Source of the DNA: Coraliomargarita sp.
GTDB lineage: Bacteria > Verrucomicrobiota > Verrucomicrobiia > Opitutales > UBA953
Direction: 5' to 3'
NCBI GenBank assembly: GCA_024638885.1
Contig: JAHEJL010000002.1
Span: 248,001 to 312,000 of the forward strand
Length of the DNA stretch: 64,000 nucleotides
The translations under genes and the position numbers were made by a program. Each line of letters starts with the position of its first letter. The first letter of the stretch is position 1. Shown here piece by piece: positions 34,180-43,201 of this stretch. The notes below the pieces were generated by a model. It searched no databases, was not told where the DNA came from, and worked only from the letters and a program-made list of their open reading frames with translations.

Positions 34180-35123
34180 GGTTGGCCATCGTCTGCCTGG
34201 GCCTGTTGGTCGGCGACCTTTTCGCCGCGTCTGCGCCGATGTCCAGGCAGGTGACCGTAGCCAGCGATGGCACAGGTGACTTCCGTTCCGTCCAAGCGGC
34301 GGTGGATGCCATTCCTGAAGGCAATCCTCAGTCCGTCACCATCTTCATCCGCAAAGGGCGGTATGAGGAACTGGTGCGGATCCCGCGGAACAAGCCGAAC
34401 CTCCGCCTGCTGGGCGAGCACCGTCAGGAGGTCGTCATCGTCGCCCTCAACAACGACAAGCTCCATCCCGGGGTCAGGGCACGGACCGTGCTGGGCATCG
34501 AAGGCGATGGCTGCGTGGTCGAGAACCTGACCGTCAGGAACGCCACGCCCTACAAGGGCTCGCAGGCGGAGGCCGTGGTGATCAACGCCGACCGCTGCGT
34601 GCTCCGCCGCGCTGATTTCCTGAGCTTCCAAGACACGCTCAACCTCAACGGAAGGGTCTATGTCGAGGACTGCTACGTGGAGGGCGACGTCGACTATGTC
34701 TGGGGCAGCGGCGCGGCGGTCTTCGACCGATGCCACCTTCGCACGATGCATGACGGTTATGTCGTCCAGGCTCGCAACGGCGACGGGCGGACCGGTTTCG
34801 TGTTCCTGGATTGTCGGCTGACGGCCGCGCCGGAGGTCAAAAGTATTTATCTTGCGCGCATCGAGTCCGCGAAGTTCCCCGCTTCGCAGGTCGCCTTCGT
34901 CCGCTGCTCGATGCCGATGCCGGTGCGTCCGGAAGGTTGGCTCGTGAAAGGCGAACTCCTCGCGTCGCTCCGCTTCGCCGAACATGCTTCCGTCGACGAA
35001 AAGGGAAGGGCGCTTGAACTCTCGGCCCGACGGGGTGGGCATGCCTTGTCTGCCGCGCAGGCGGCGGAACTGACCGTCGACAAGCTCCTCGCGGGCAAGG
35101 ACGGCTGGAAGCCGGCGCGCTGA
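34176..35123 (+). CDS. pectinesterase (CE8)-like protein
   Basis: 315 residues with a short signal peptide (1-18). The right-handed beta-helix pattern of CE8 pectin methylesterases is present: VASDGTGDFRSVQAAVDAIP, IRKGRYEE, and the two catalytic aspartates in SFQDTL (Asp153) and GDVDYVWG (Asp173). The conserved substrate-binding Arg is kept in YLARIE (Arg228), but the usual following Pro-Trp is missing, which may change specificity. It would demethylesterify pectin, releasing methanol. The ATG overlaps the stop of the upstream propeller gene (34176-34179). It is convergent with the XylR-like gene, 12 bp apart. Confidence 0.88.
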   Translation: MRLAIVCLGLLVGDLFAASAPMSRQVTVASDGTGDFRSVQAAVDAIPEGNPQSVTIFIRKGRYEELVRIPRNKPNLRLLGEHRQEVVIVALNNDKLHPGVRARTVLGIEGDGCVVENLTVRNATPYKGSQAEAVVINADRCVLRRADFLSFQDTLNLNGRVYVEDCYVEGDVDYVWGSGAAVFDRCHLRTMHDGYVVQARNGDGRTGFVFLDCRLTAAPEVKSIYLARIESAKFPASQVAFVRCSMPMPVRPEGWLVKGELLASLRFAEHASVDEKGRALELSARRGGHALSAAQAAELTVDKLLAGKDGWKPAR

Positions 35124-35135
35124 CGTCGTTCCGGC

Positions 35136-36284
35136 TCAGCTACGGAAGCGCATGATCCGGCGGTATTCGGCCGGGGTCATGTTCTCGGTGCGACGGAAGG
35201 CGGCGAAGAAGGAGTTGAGGTTAGGGTAGCCGCAACGATGGGCGATGGCCTCGATCTTCTCGGAAGAGCCGGCCAGCAGCCGCTTCGCCGAATCGATGCG
35301 CACGGTGCGCAGGCGGTCGCCCGGGGTGCAGCCGACGTGCTTGACGAAGGCCTGGCGCAGCCCGCGTTCCGACATGTGGGCGATGGCCGCCAGTTCCTTG
35401 ACCCCGAGGGGGCCGGCGAAGGCGTCGGTGATGTGGTGCAGGGCCCGGATGACGCCGTCGTGGCCGGTCGCCAGGATGTCGCTGCTCATGCGGGTGATGA
35501 CACCGGCGGGCTGGATGCGGATCGGCTCGGGCGGGGTGGGCTCGCCGCGCATCAGGCGGTCGAGCAGTTCGGCGCCGCGGTAGCCTTGTTCCTCGAGGTT
35601 GGTGTCGACGCCCGAGACGTATTTCTTGATCGCGCCGACCGAGAGCAGGTAGTCGTCGATGCCGACGATGGCGACCTGCGTCGGGACGTGGAGGCCGGCT
35701 TCTTCGCAGAGCTCGCGCAGCTCGACGGCGAGGGTGCCGTTGGCGGCGAAGACCGCGAAGGGCTTCGGGGCTTCCTTGAGCCGGGTGATGAGCCACGCCC
35801 GGCGGCGTTGCCATTCGTCCTTGGCCTTGCCGGCCTTGGCGCCGGTCCAGCGCAGGGGTTCGCAGGCGAGGCCGCGTTTAACGAGCGCCGCCGCGAAGGC
35901 CTGGCCGCGTTCGACCTGGGACCAGTTCTCGGTATCGCTGAAGAAGCCGAAGCGGGTCATCCCGCGTTCGATGAAGTGTTCGGCGACCAGCTCGCCCGTC
36001 TTCGCATGGTCCTGCACCACGTGCGCGAACGGCATGTCGCGGCGGCGGAGGGAGAAGTCGACGGTCGGCTTGTCGGCCTGCCGGACGAACTCGGCGAGGT
36101 CGTCGCCGGCGCCGAGCCACGCGAGGATGCCGTCGCCGTCCCAGCCCTGCGGGATCACCTTCTCGTGGATGATGCTGTGCGAAGCCAGGTGCCAGCGGTG
36201 TTCGGAGGCATAGGTGGCGATGCCTTGCAGCAGCCGGTGGTCGTACCAGCCGAGGGCCAGGAGGACGTTGCGGGGTCTTTTCAT
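35136..36284 (-). CDS. XylR-like AraC-family regulator with LacI-type sensor domain
   Basis: 382 residues, cytoplasmic. Residues 1-270 form a periplasmic-binding-protein-like sensor of the LacI/GalR fold (ILAWLGAGDD, FGFFSDTENWSQVERGQAF, VAIVGIDDYLLS, SGVDTNLEEQGYRGAELL). Residues ~285-382 are an AraC-type double helix-turn-helix (VKELAAIAHMSERGLRQAFV and IEAIAHRCGYPNLNSFFAAF). This architecture is that of E. coli XylR, which senses D-xylose; here the sugar is unknown and a pentose or uronate is a reasonable guess given the adjacent pectinesterase. The start is the ATG at 36282-36284. A direct repeat upstream (36383-36404) is a candidate autoregulatory site. Confidence 0.9.
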   Translation of the reverse strand: MKRPRNVLLALGWYDHRLLQGIATYASEHRWHLASHSIIHEKVIPQGWDGDGILAWLGAGDDLAEFVRQADKPTVDFSLRRRDMPFAHVVQDHAKTGELVAEHFIERGMTRFGFFSDTENWSQVERGQAFAAALVKRGLACEPLRWTGAKAGKAKDEWQRRRAWLITRLKEAPKPFAVFAANGTLAVELRELCEEAGLHVPTQVAIVGIDDYLLSVGAIKKYVSGVDTNLEEQGYRGAELLDRLMRGEPTPPEPIRIQPAGVITRMSSDILATGHDGVIRALHHITDAFAGPLGVKELAAIAHMSERGLRQAFVKHVGCTPGDRLRTVRIDSAKRLLAGSSEKIEAIAHRCGYPNLNSFFAAFRRTENMTPAEYRRIMRFRS

Positions 36285-36382
36285 GGCAGGCGCAGGGACC
36301 GCGGGCTTACGGTGCTACGGAAAACGGCACTTTGGGCGGAAAGGCTGACGGCGGGTGAGGGCACGGCGAAAGGAGGGTTCTA

Positions 36383-36404
36383 GCCTATGTTTTATTGGCC
36401 TATG
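36383..36404. promoter_or_regulatory. GCCTATG direct repeat upstream of XylR-like gene
   Basis: Two identical GCCTATG heptamers (36383-36389 and 36398-36404), 15 bp start to start, flank an AT-rich core in the spacer 99-120 bp upstream of the regulator start. AraC-type regulators commonly bind direct repeats; the assignment is inference. Confidence 0.35.
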
Positions 36405-36464
36405 ACGAGATAGTGTCGCGGCCGTCAGGGCACGCAACCGCCGATAACAGCAGGCGCTATCATC

Positions 36465-36496
36465 AAAACGGCACCGGCTGACTCCGCTCAGCCCGG
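36465..36496 (-). terminator. possible terminator of ABC-F gene
   Basis: On the minus strand, CCGG-CTGA pairs with TCAGCCGG (36488-36496 with 36474-36481) with one bulged base and a six-base loop, followed by TGCCGTTTTG just past the stop codon. The T-run is short and separated from the stem. Confidence 0.4.
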
Positions 36497-36497
36497 C

Positions 36498-38309
36498 TTA
36501 GGCGTCCTTGCGGGCGTCGAGGTCCATCCAGCGGGCCAGGGCCTCGGCATGCTCGGCTTCGGCGGCATGGAGGCGTTTCTGCAACGCGGCGGCCTTGGCG
36601 CCGCCGTCCTTGTAGATCTCGGGGTCGCCCAGCTGCACGGTGATCTGGGCCTGTTCGGCTTCGAGCTGCTCGATCTTGCCCGGCAGCGTCTCCAGCTCCT
36701 TGCGCTCCTTGTTGTTGAGCTTCGCGCCGGCGGGTGCGGCGGCGGCCGGCTTGGCCTGGGCGGTCGGCTTGGCGGCGGTGAGGCCGGCGGTGCGCTTCGC
36801 CACGGCGATGCGGGCGAGTTCGTTGCGCCAGTCGGTGTAGCCGCCGGCGTGTTCGGTGACGACGCCGTCGCCTTCGAAGACGAGCGTGCTCGTGACGACG
36901 TTGTCCAGGAAGGCGCGGTCGTGGGAGACCATGATCAGCGTGCCGGCGTAATCGACGAGGATGTCCTCCAGGACGTCGAGCGTCTCGGCGTCGAGGTCGT
37001 TGGTCGGTTCGTCGAGCACCAGCACGTTGGCGGGCTTGGTGAAGAGGCGGGCCAGCAGGAGGCGGTTGCGTTCGCCGCCGGAGAGCACCTTGGCCTTGGA
37101 ACGGGCGCGGGTGGGGTCGAAGAGGAAGTCCTGGAGGTAGCTGATCACGTGGCGCGAGCGGCCCTGGACCTCGACCGTGTCGCCGTCGCCCGCGAGGTTC
37201 TCGGCGACCGTCTTGTTGTCGTCGATCTGTTCGCGCATCTGGTCGAAGTAGACCACTTCCATCTTCGTGCCGAACTTCAGGTTGCCGGACGTCGGCGCGA
37301 GCTGGCCGAGGAGCATCTTGACCAAGGTGGTCTTGCCGGCGCCGTTGGGGCCGATCAGGCCGACCTTGTCGCCGCGGTTGAGGACGAGGCTGAAGTCGCG
37401 GATGAGCGGCTGGCCGCCCGGGTAGGCGAAGGCGATGTTCTCGGCTTCGACGACGCGGACGCCGGAGCGTTCGGCTTCGCTGATCTCCATCTTGGCGGAA
37501 CCCGTGGCGGTGCGCATCGCGCCGCGCTGGGCGCGCATCTTCACGAGCGCTTCCATGCGGGCGTTGGACTTCGTGCGGCGGGCGCCCGGGCTGCGGCGGG
37601 ACCAGGCTTCTTCCTGGCCGAGCTTCTTGTCGAAGGCGGCGCGCTGGCGTTCCTCGGCGACGAAGAGCTCTTCCTTGCGGACGAGGTAGGTGTCGTAGTC
37701 GCAGGACCAGCTGGCGAGCTTGCCGCGGTCGAGCTCGATGATGCGGTTCGCCATGCGGCGCAGGAAGGCGCGGTCGTGCGTGACGAAGAGCAGGGGGATC
37801 TTCTGTTCGAGCAGGAACTCCTCCATCCACAGGATCGAATCGAGGTCCATGTGGTTGGTCGGCTCGTCGAGCAGGAGCAGACCGGGCTTGGCGGCGAGGG
37901 CCTTGGCGAGCAGGCAGCGGCGCTTCAGGCCGCCGGAGAGGGCGTCGAAGGCGCGGTCTTCCGGGAGGCCGAGGCGGGCGATGAGGTCGTCCACGCGGAT
38001 GTCCTTTTCCCAGTCTTCCGAGGCGTCGTCGTCGCGAAGGCCGGAGGTGACGATGTCGCGGACGTTGCCCGGCAGGCTGTCGGGGATCTCCTGCGTGAGA
38101 CGGGCGATGCAGACGCCGTCGGGGATGGTCACCGTGCCCGTGTCGGGGGCGGATTCGCCGGCGGCGATGCGCATGAGCGTGGTCTTGCCGGCGCCGTTAC
38201 GGCCGAGGAGGCAGACGCGTTCGCCTTCCTCGATCTGGAGATTGAGGTGGTCCAGGACGGGAGGGCCGCCGAAGCTGACATAGACGTCGAGGAGACTGAG
38301 AAGGGCCAT
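36498..38309 (-). CDS. uup: ABC-F family ATPase, Uup-like
   Basis: 603 residues from the ATG at 38307-38309; the open frame runs 60 bp further upstream without a plausible N-terminus. Two ABC modules carry Walker A (LLGRNGAGKTTLM and LIGPNGAGKTTLV), signatures LSGGLKRR and LSGGERNR, Walker B LLLLDEPTNHMDL and VLVLDEPTNDLDA, and His switches. There is no transmembrane domain. The linker (~225-290) is arginine-rich, and residues ~545-603 form a coiled-coil C-terminal domain typical of Uup. ABC-F proteins act on the ribosome or, for Uup, in translation quality control and suppression of transposon excision. It is cytoplasmic and monocistronic. Confidence 0.88.
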   Translation of the reverse strand: MALLSLLDVYVSFGGPPVLDHLNLQIEEGERVCLLGRNGAGKTTLMRIAAGESAPDTGTVTIPDGVCIARLTQEIPDSLPGNVRDIVTSGLRDDDASEDWEKDIRVDDLIARLGLPEDRAFDALSGGLKRRCLLAKALAAKPGLLLLDEPTNHMDLDSILWMEEFLLEQKIPLLFVTHDRAFLRRMANRIIELDRGKLASWSCDYDTYLVRKEELFVAEERQRAAFDKKLGQEEAWSRRSPGARRTKSNARMEALVKMRAQRGAMRTATGSAKMEISEAERSGVRVVEAENIAFAYPGGQPLIRDFSLVLNRGDKVGLIGPNGAGKTTLVKMLLGQLAPTSGNLKFGTKMEVVYFDQMREQIDDNKTVAENLAGDGDTVEVQGRSRHVISYLQDFLFDPTRARSKAKVLSGGERNRLLLARLFTKPANVLVLDEPTNDLDAETLDVLEDILVDYAGTLIMVSHDRAFLDNVVTSTLVFEGDGVVTEHAGGYTDWRNELARIAVAKRTAGLTAAKPTAQAKPAAAAPAGAKLNNKERKELETLPGKIEQLEAEQAQITVQLGDPEIYKDGGAKAAALQKRLHAAEAEHAEALARWMDLDARKDA

Positions 38310-38478
38310 TGCCCGGAGATGTGGGGAAGGGGAAGGGCGGAGGCGAGGAAAATGGCCGTCCGGGCCCATTCGTGTCGTTATCTCGATAGAAGGAACACTT
38401 GTCGGTCAGGTGGGTCGTAGTCTAGATCTTGAGGACCCCGCCGCGGCCCTCCCAATGCCCGCTTTTCTTTTCCCTGCT

Positions 38479-40500
38479 ATGCGTTCCCTCCTGCTGCTTT
38501 CCCTCTTTGCCGCCGTCGCCTTGGCCGATGGTCCGAAGGACAACGTCCCGGCCGCCGTCCGGCCCATCCCGCCGACCGACAAGGCCGTCGCCTTGCCTGA
38601 GGCGGACAAGGCCTCGCTGGCCAAGGAGCTGGCCGAACTGCGCACCGCGATCGATGCCGCCGCCAAGGCGCAGGCCAAGAACCCCCGCCTCGAGGAGCTG
38701 CTCGCCGACATCGAGGTCTTCCACAAGGCGGTCGATTGGGCCGGCAAGTATAACGAGTATTTCAACAAGACCGAGTTCAAGACCGCCCACGACCTCGTCG
38801 CGGAAGGCAAGGCGCGGGCCGCCGCCTTCCTGAAGGGCGAGGCGCCGTGGACCCGCCAGACCGGCCTGGTCGTCCGTGCTTACAAGTCCAAGATCGACGG
38901 TTCGATCCAGCCTTACGGCATGGTCATCCCGGACAACTACGCCGGCTCGCTCATCCGCCTGGACTTCTGGTGCCATGGCCGCGGCGAGACCCTCAGCGAG
39001 CTCGCGTTCCTGAAGGACCGTCGCGCGAACATCGGCCAGCTGCCGGCCACCAACCGTCTCGTGCTCCATCTCTACGGCCGTTACTGCTGCGCGAACAAGA
39101 TGGCCGGCGAGGTCGATCTCTGGGAAGCCTACGCCCACGCCCGCAAGAGCTACAACATCGACGACGACCGCCTGTTCATCCGCGGCTTCTCGATGGGTGG
39201 CGCGGCCGTCTGGCAGTTCGGCGCCCACTACGCCGACCGCTGGTGCGGCATCAATCCCGGCGCCGGTTTCGCCGAGACCCCGGAGTTCCTGAACGTGTTC
39301 CAGAACGAGGACGTCTCCAAGATCCCGTCCTGGCAGAAGACCCTCTGGGCCTGGTATAACGCCACCGACGTCGCCATCAACTTCCGCAACGCGCCGACCG
39401 TCGCCTACAGCGGCGAAATCGACAAGCAGAAGCAGGCCGCCGACGTCATGGCCCGCGAGATGGGCAAGGTCGGCCTTGAGCTGACGCATATCATCGGACC
39501 CCAGACCGCCCACAAGATCCATCCGGACTCCTTGGTCGAGATCGAGCGCCGCCTCGCCGCCATCGCCGCCTCGGGTCGCGTCCGCACGCCGAAGGAAGTC
39601 TCCTTCGCCACCTACTTCCTCCGCTATGACCGCATGCATTGGGTGCAGGTCGACCGTCTGGTCGAACATTGGAAGAAGGCCCAGGTCGATGCCAAGCTCA
39701 TCGATGAGCGCGCCATCGAGGTGAAGACCTCGAATGTCGCCGGTCTCACGCTGGACTTCGCCCCGGGCGATGCCGTCCAGTCGCAGTTCGCCCCGACCGC
39801 CGTGACCATCGACGGGGTCAAGGTGCTGACCTCGGTCAAGGCCGGTTCCGACCGCTCGTGGAAGGCCACGTTCGCCCGCGACGCCAAGAGCGGCGAATGG
39901 ACGCAGGTCTCCGCCTACGCCGACAAGGGCGCCCACAAGCGCCACGGACTTTCCGGCCCGATCGACGACGCCTTCATGGATGCCTTCCTGTACGTCGCCC
40001 CGACCGGCCAGCCGCTCAACGCCAAGGTCGGCGGTTGGGCGAAGGCCGAGATGGAACGCGCGAGCTGGGAGTGGCGCCGTCAGTTCCGCGGCGTGGCCCC
40101 CGTGAAGACGGATGCGCAGATCAAGGACGAGGACATCGCGAAGCATAACCTGATCCTCTGGGGCGATCCTTCCTCGAACGCCGTGCTCGCCAAGATCGTC
40201 GCCAAGCTGCCGATCCAGTGGACCGCCGAGAAGCTCGTCGTCGACGGCAAGACCTACTCCGCGGCCGATCATGCGCCCATCCTCGTCTATCCGAATCCGC
40301 TGAACCCGCAGAAGTATGTCGTCATCAACAGCGGCTTCACCTATCGCGAATACGACTACCTTAACAACGCCCGCCAGGTCGCCAAGCTCCCGGACTGGGC
40401 GGTGGTCGACCTCAAGGTCGCCCCGGACGCCATCGCGCCGGGCGCCGTGCCCGCCGCCGGTTTCTTCGACGAAGCCTGGCAGTTCCGCGCAGCCAAGTAA
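38479..40500 (+). CDS. exported large alpha/beta hydrolase
   Basis: 673 residues from the ATG at 38479, which begins a signal peptide ending AAVALA; in-frame starts at 38410 and 38455 would place extra residues before it. The hydrolase core has GMVIPDNY, FWCHGRGET (oxyanion hole), RGFSMGGAAVW (nucleophile Ser) and GPQTAHKIHP (probable His). Residues ~75-115 are helical. The C-terminal ~250 residues are beta-rich with TLDFAPGDAVQSQF and HNLILWGDPSSNAVLAKI, resembling prolyl-oligopeptidase-like proteins of PVC bacteria. The substrate is unknown, an ester or peptide. It is first in a unit with the GMC oxidoreductase 18 bp downstream. Confidence 0.8.
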   Translation: MRSLLLLSLFAAVALADGPKDNVPAAVRPIPPTDKAVALPEADKASLAKELAELRTAIDAAAKAQAKNPRLEELLADIEVFHKAVDWAGKYNEYFNKTEFKTAHDLVAEGKARAAAFLKGEAPWTRQTGLVVRAYKSKIDGSIQPYGMVIPDNYAGSLIRLDFWCHGRGETLSELAFLKDRRANIGQLPATNRLVLHLYGRYCCANKMAGEVDLWEAYAHARKSYNIDDDRLFIRGFSMGGAAVWQFGAHYADRWCGINPGAGFAETPEFLNVFQNEDVSKIPSWQKTLWAWYNATDVAINFRNAPTVAYSGEIDKQKQAADVMAREMGKVGLELTHIIGPQTAHKIHPDSLVEIERRLAAIAASGRVRTPKEVSFATYFLRYDRMHWVQVDRLVEHWKKAQVDAKLIDERAIEVKTSNVAGLTLDFAPGDAVQSQFAPTAVTIDGVKVLTSVKAGSDRSWKATFARDAKSGEWTQVSAYADKGAHKRHGLSGPIDDAFMDAFLYVAPTGQPLNAKVGGWAKAEMERASWEWRRQFRGVAPVKTDAQIKDEDIAKHNLILWGDPSSNAVLAKIVAKLPIQWTAEKLVVDGKTYSAADHAPILVYPNPLNPQKYVVINSGFTYREYDYLNNARQVAKLPDWAVVDLKVAPDAIAPGAVPAAGFFDEAWQFRAAK

Positions 40501-40518
40501 TCCAGCTCATCCTCTCCC

Positions 40519-42294
40519 ATGGCCATCATCACCGAAAAAGACCTGCAGCCCGCCTACGACGTGATCGTCGTCGGTTCCGGCGCGGGCGGCGGTCAGTCCG
40601 CCTACACGCTCACCATGAACGGCGTGAAGGTCCTCATGCTCGAGGCCGGTCGCAACTACGACCCGGTCACCGAGACCCCGATGTTCCAGACCCCGAGCCA
40701 GATGCCGCTCCGCGGCATGAGCACGCGCCAGAAACCCTTCGGTTTCGCCGACGCGACGGTCGATGGCGGTTGGGAGGTGCCGAACGAGCCTTACACCCAG
40801 GCCTCCGAGGATCCCAAGACGCATTTCAAGTGGTGGCGCGCCCGCATGCTCGGCGGCCGTACGAACCATTGGGGTCGTATCTCGCTCCGTAACGGCCCCT
40901 ACGACTTCAAGCCGTATTCCCGCGACGGCCTCGGCTTCGACTGGCCGATCGGCTACGACGATGTCGCTCCTTATTACGACAAGGTCGAGATGCTCGTCGG
41001 CGTGTATGGTTCCAACGAAGGCCTCGAGAACACGCCCGACTCGCCGAACGGCACGTTGCTGCCCGCGCCCAAGGCCCGCGCCGGCGAACTCTTCGTCAAG
41101 AAGCACATCGCGAAGCACGGCCTGCCGGTGATCCCGATCCATCGCGCCGTCCTTTCGACCCGTCAGGATCACGTCAACTTCCCGGCCCGCCTGCATCCGA
41201 ACAACCCCAAGGCGCAGAAGATCATCGCGAAGGCCATGCAGGAGCGTGCGGCGTGCTTCTGGGCCACCGACTGCGGTCGCGGTTGCTCGATCAAAGCCAA
41301 CTATCAGTCGACCACCGTGCATCTGCCGCCGGCGCTCGCCACCGGCAACCTGGACGTCCTGTGCAACGCCCACGCCCGCGAGGTCACCGTCGGTCCCGAC
41401 GGTAAGGCCAACGGCGTCATCTACGTCGACAAGGTCACCGGCCAGGAGCGCGCGGTGAAGGCCCGCGCCGTCATCCTCGCGGCGAGTTCGGGCGAGACCG
41501 CCCGCATCATGCTCAATTCCAAGTCGAACCGCTTCCCGAACGGCATCGCCAACGGTTCGGGCCTCGTCGGCAAATACATCATGGACACCGTGGGCGGCCG
41601 TCTCAGCGGCTACGTCCCGGCCTTCGAGAACCTGCCCGTCCATAATGAGGAAGGCGCCGGCAACCACGTCTACATCCCCTGGTGGCTGTATAAGGAAGCC
41701 AGCAAGCTCGGCTTCGCCCGCGGCTACCATATCGAGTTCTCCACCGGTCGTCGCATGCCTGGCATGGGCACCGGCGGCGCCAGTCCCGGTTACGGCAAGA
41801 GCTACAAGGAGGAAGTCCGCCAGAAATACGGCGCCGGCATCGGCTTCTCCGGTCGCGGCGAGATGATCCCGAACAAGGATTCGTTCTGCGAGCTCGACCC
41901 CAACACCAAGGATAAGTGGGGCATCCCGGTGCTCCGTTTCCATTGGAAGTGGTCCGACCACGAGCTCAAGCAGGCCCAGCACATGGAGCAGACCTTCCAC
42001 ATGATCATCGAGACCATCGGCGGCAAGCCCGCCAAGATGAGCAAGACCAAGGAAGAGGCCATCGAGGCCCCCGGCTCGATCATCCACGAGGTCGGCGGCG
42101 CGATCATGGGCGCCGACCAGGCGAAGTCCGTGACCAACCAGTGGAACCAGTGCTGGGAGGTGCCGAACCTGCTCCTGAACGACGGTTCCGCCTTCTGCAG
42201 CAACGCGGACAAGAACCCGACCCTCACCATCATGGCCCTCGCCTGGCGCGCTTCCGATCATCTCATCGAAGAGATGCGCAAGGGTAACCTCTGA
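40519..42294 (+). CDS. GMC-family FAD oxidoreductase (large subunit)
   Basis: 591 residues. The N-terminal ADP-binding motif VIVVGSGAGGGQSAYTL is followed by LMLEAGR. The GMC flavin signature is MLGGRTNHWGRISLR, and the catalytic pair is probably His in IIHEVGGAIMG and Asn/Pro in NADKNPTLTIMALAWRASDH. No signal peptide of its own is visible. Together with the Tat-type small subunit 11 bp downstream it matches two-subunit membrane sugar dehydrogenases (gluconate 2-dehydrogenase or glucoside 3-dehydrogenase type), where the small subunit carries the large one through the Tat system. The product may be a 3-keto sugar; the reaction is inferred from family, not shown. Confidence 0.9.
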   Translation: MAIITEKDLQPAYDVIVVGSGAGGGQSAYTLTMNGVKVLMLEAGRNYDPVTETPMFQTPSQMPLRGMSTRQKPFGFADATVDGGWEVPNEPYTQASEDPKTHFKWWRARMLGGRTNHWGRISLRNGPYDFKPYSRDGLGFDWPIGYDDVAPYYDKVEMLVGVYGSNEGLENTPDSPNGTLLPAPKARAGELFVKKHIAKHGLPVIPIHRAVLSTRQDHVNFPARLHPNNPKAQKIIAKAMQERAACFWATDCGRGCSIKANYQSTTVHLPPALATGNLDVLCNAHAREVTVGPDGKANGVIYVDKVTGQERAVKARAVILAASSGETARIMLNSKSNRFPNGIANGSGLVGKYIMDTVGGRLSGYVPAFENLPVHNEEGAGNHVYIPWWLYKEASKLGFARGYHIEFSTGRRMPGMGTGGASPGYGKSYKEEVRQKYGAGIGFSGRGEMIPNKDSFCELDPNTKDKWGIPVLRFHWKWSDHELKQAQHMEQTFHMIIETIGGKPAKMSKTKEEAIEAPGSIIHEVGGAIMGADQAKSVTNQWNQCWEVPNLLLNDGSAFCSNADKNPTLTIMALAWRASDHLIEEMRKGNL

Positions 42295-42305
42295 ACCTTA
42301 CGAAC

Positions 42306-42980
42306 ATGGAAAACACCTCTCCCGAAACCCCGCAGCGCATCGACCGTCGCGCCGCCCTCAAGTGGATGGGCGCCGTCGTCGCGGCCGCCGCCGTCACCGA
42401 CAAGCTGCTGGGCGCTCCCAAGGACCCCGGCGCCAAGCCGATCGAAGGCGCGGGCAAGCTCATCGGCACCGACCCGGTGCTGAACAAGACCTACACGCCC
42501 GGCGAACTCTGGTCGCTGACGTTGACGCCGGCCCAGCGCGTCGCCGCCATCGCGCTCATCGACCTCATCCTGCCGCCCGACAACCCGGCGACCGATAAGC
42601 TCGCGTCGCAGCTCGGCGTCCAGGACTTCATCGACGAGTGGATCAGCGCCCCGTACGAGAACTGCGCGGCCGACAAGCCCGTCATCACCGCCGGCCTGGA
42701 CTGGATCGACGCCGAGGCCGGTCGTCGCTTCCATAAGAAGTTCGCCGAGCTGGACGAAGCCCAGAAGTGCCAGATCGCCGACGACATCTGCGGCAAGACC
42801 CCGGTGAAGAAGGAGTTCAAGCCGCAGCAGGCCTTCTTCAACCGCTTCCGCTCCCTCGCCGCCGGCGGCTATTACACCACGCCGCAGGGCATGAAGGATG
42901 TCGGCTACGTGGGCAACGTCCCGACCGTCGACTTCGCCGGCCCGACCCCCGAAGCGCTGAAGCACCTAGGGTTGGCCTGA
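42306..42980 (+). CDS. gluconate 2-dehydrogenase subunit 3-like protein, Tat signal
   Basis: 224 residues. The N-terminus has RIDRRAALKWMGAVVAAAAV, a Tat-like signal in which the RR pair precedes a hydrophobic core. The LTPAQRVAAIALIDLILPPD start of the mature part is the hallmark of the family (PF13618), and GVQDFIDEWISAPY and FFNRFRSLAAGGYYT are also characteristic. It is the partner and probable Tat escort of the GMC flavoprotein encoded 11 bp upstream. Its end is followed by a terminator (43013-43047). Confidence 0.9.
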   Translation: MENTSPETPQRIDRRAALKWMGAVVAAAAVTDKLLGAPKDPGAKPIEGAGKLIGTDPVLNKTYTPGELWSLTLTPAQRVAAIALIDLILPPDNPATDKLASQLGVQDFIDEWISAPYENCAADKPVITAGLDWIDAEAGRRFHKKFAELDEAQKCQIADDICGKTPVKKEFKPQQAFFNRFRSLAAGGYYTTPQGMKDVGYVGNVPTVDFAGPTPEALKHLGLA

Positions 42981-43012
42981 GCCGGGAGGGCCTGATGGCC
43001 TGAGGCTACGAG

Positions 43013-43047
43013 GACCGGAGGTTGAAAAGCCTTCGGTCTTTTTGTTT
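43013..43047 (+). terminator. intrinsic terminator after GMC operon
   Basis: A 9-bp stem (43013-43021 with 43030-43038, one G-T wobble) and an 8-base loop run into TTTTTGTTT. It closes the 38479-42980 unit just before REP pair A. Confidence 0.85.
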
Positions 43048-43052
43048 CTGCA

Positions 43053-43148
43053 GGCCGCCGAATGGTGGCCTAGGGTAGGGGTACGACTACGACGTGCCCA
43101 GGGGCGTGACGTAGTCTCGCCCCTGACTTCGTTCACCGTTCGGCGAAC
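43053..43148. repeat. REP-like inverted pair A
   Basis: Two ~48-bp units tail to tail. Unit I(+), 43053-43099: head stem GGCCGCC / GGTGGCC with GAAT loop, then GGGTAGGGG, then the tail hairpin (one base off the other type I tails). Unit II(-), 43101-43148: head stem GTTCGCC / GGTGAAC with GAAC loop, then a GTCAGGGG linker (GTAG lost) and tail stem GGGGCG / CGCCCC. It lies between a terminator and the fusion gene start at 43202. Confidence 0.85.
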
Positions 43149-43201
43149 GTGGTTTATGTTTGGAACAATCCCACGGCAGGATTGCCTAATCCGCATACCC
43201 C

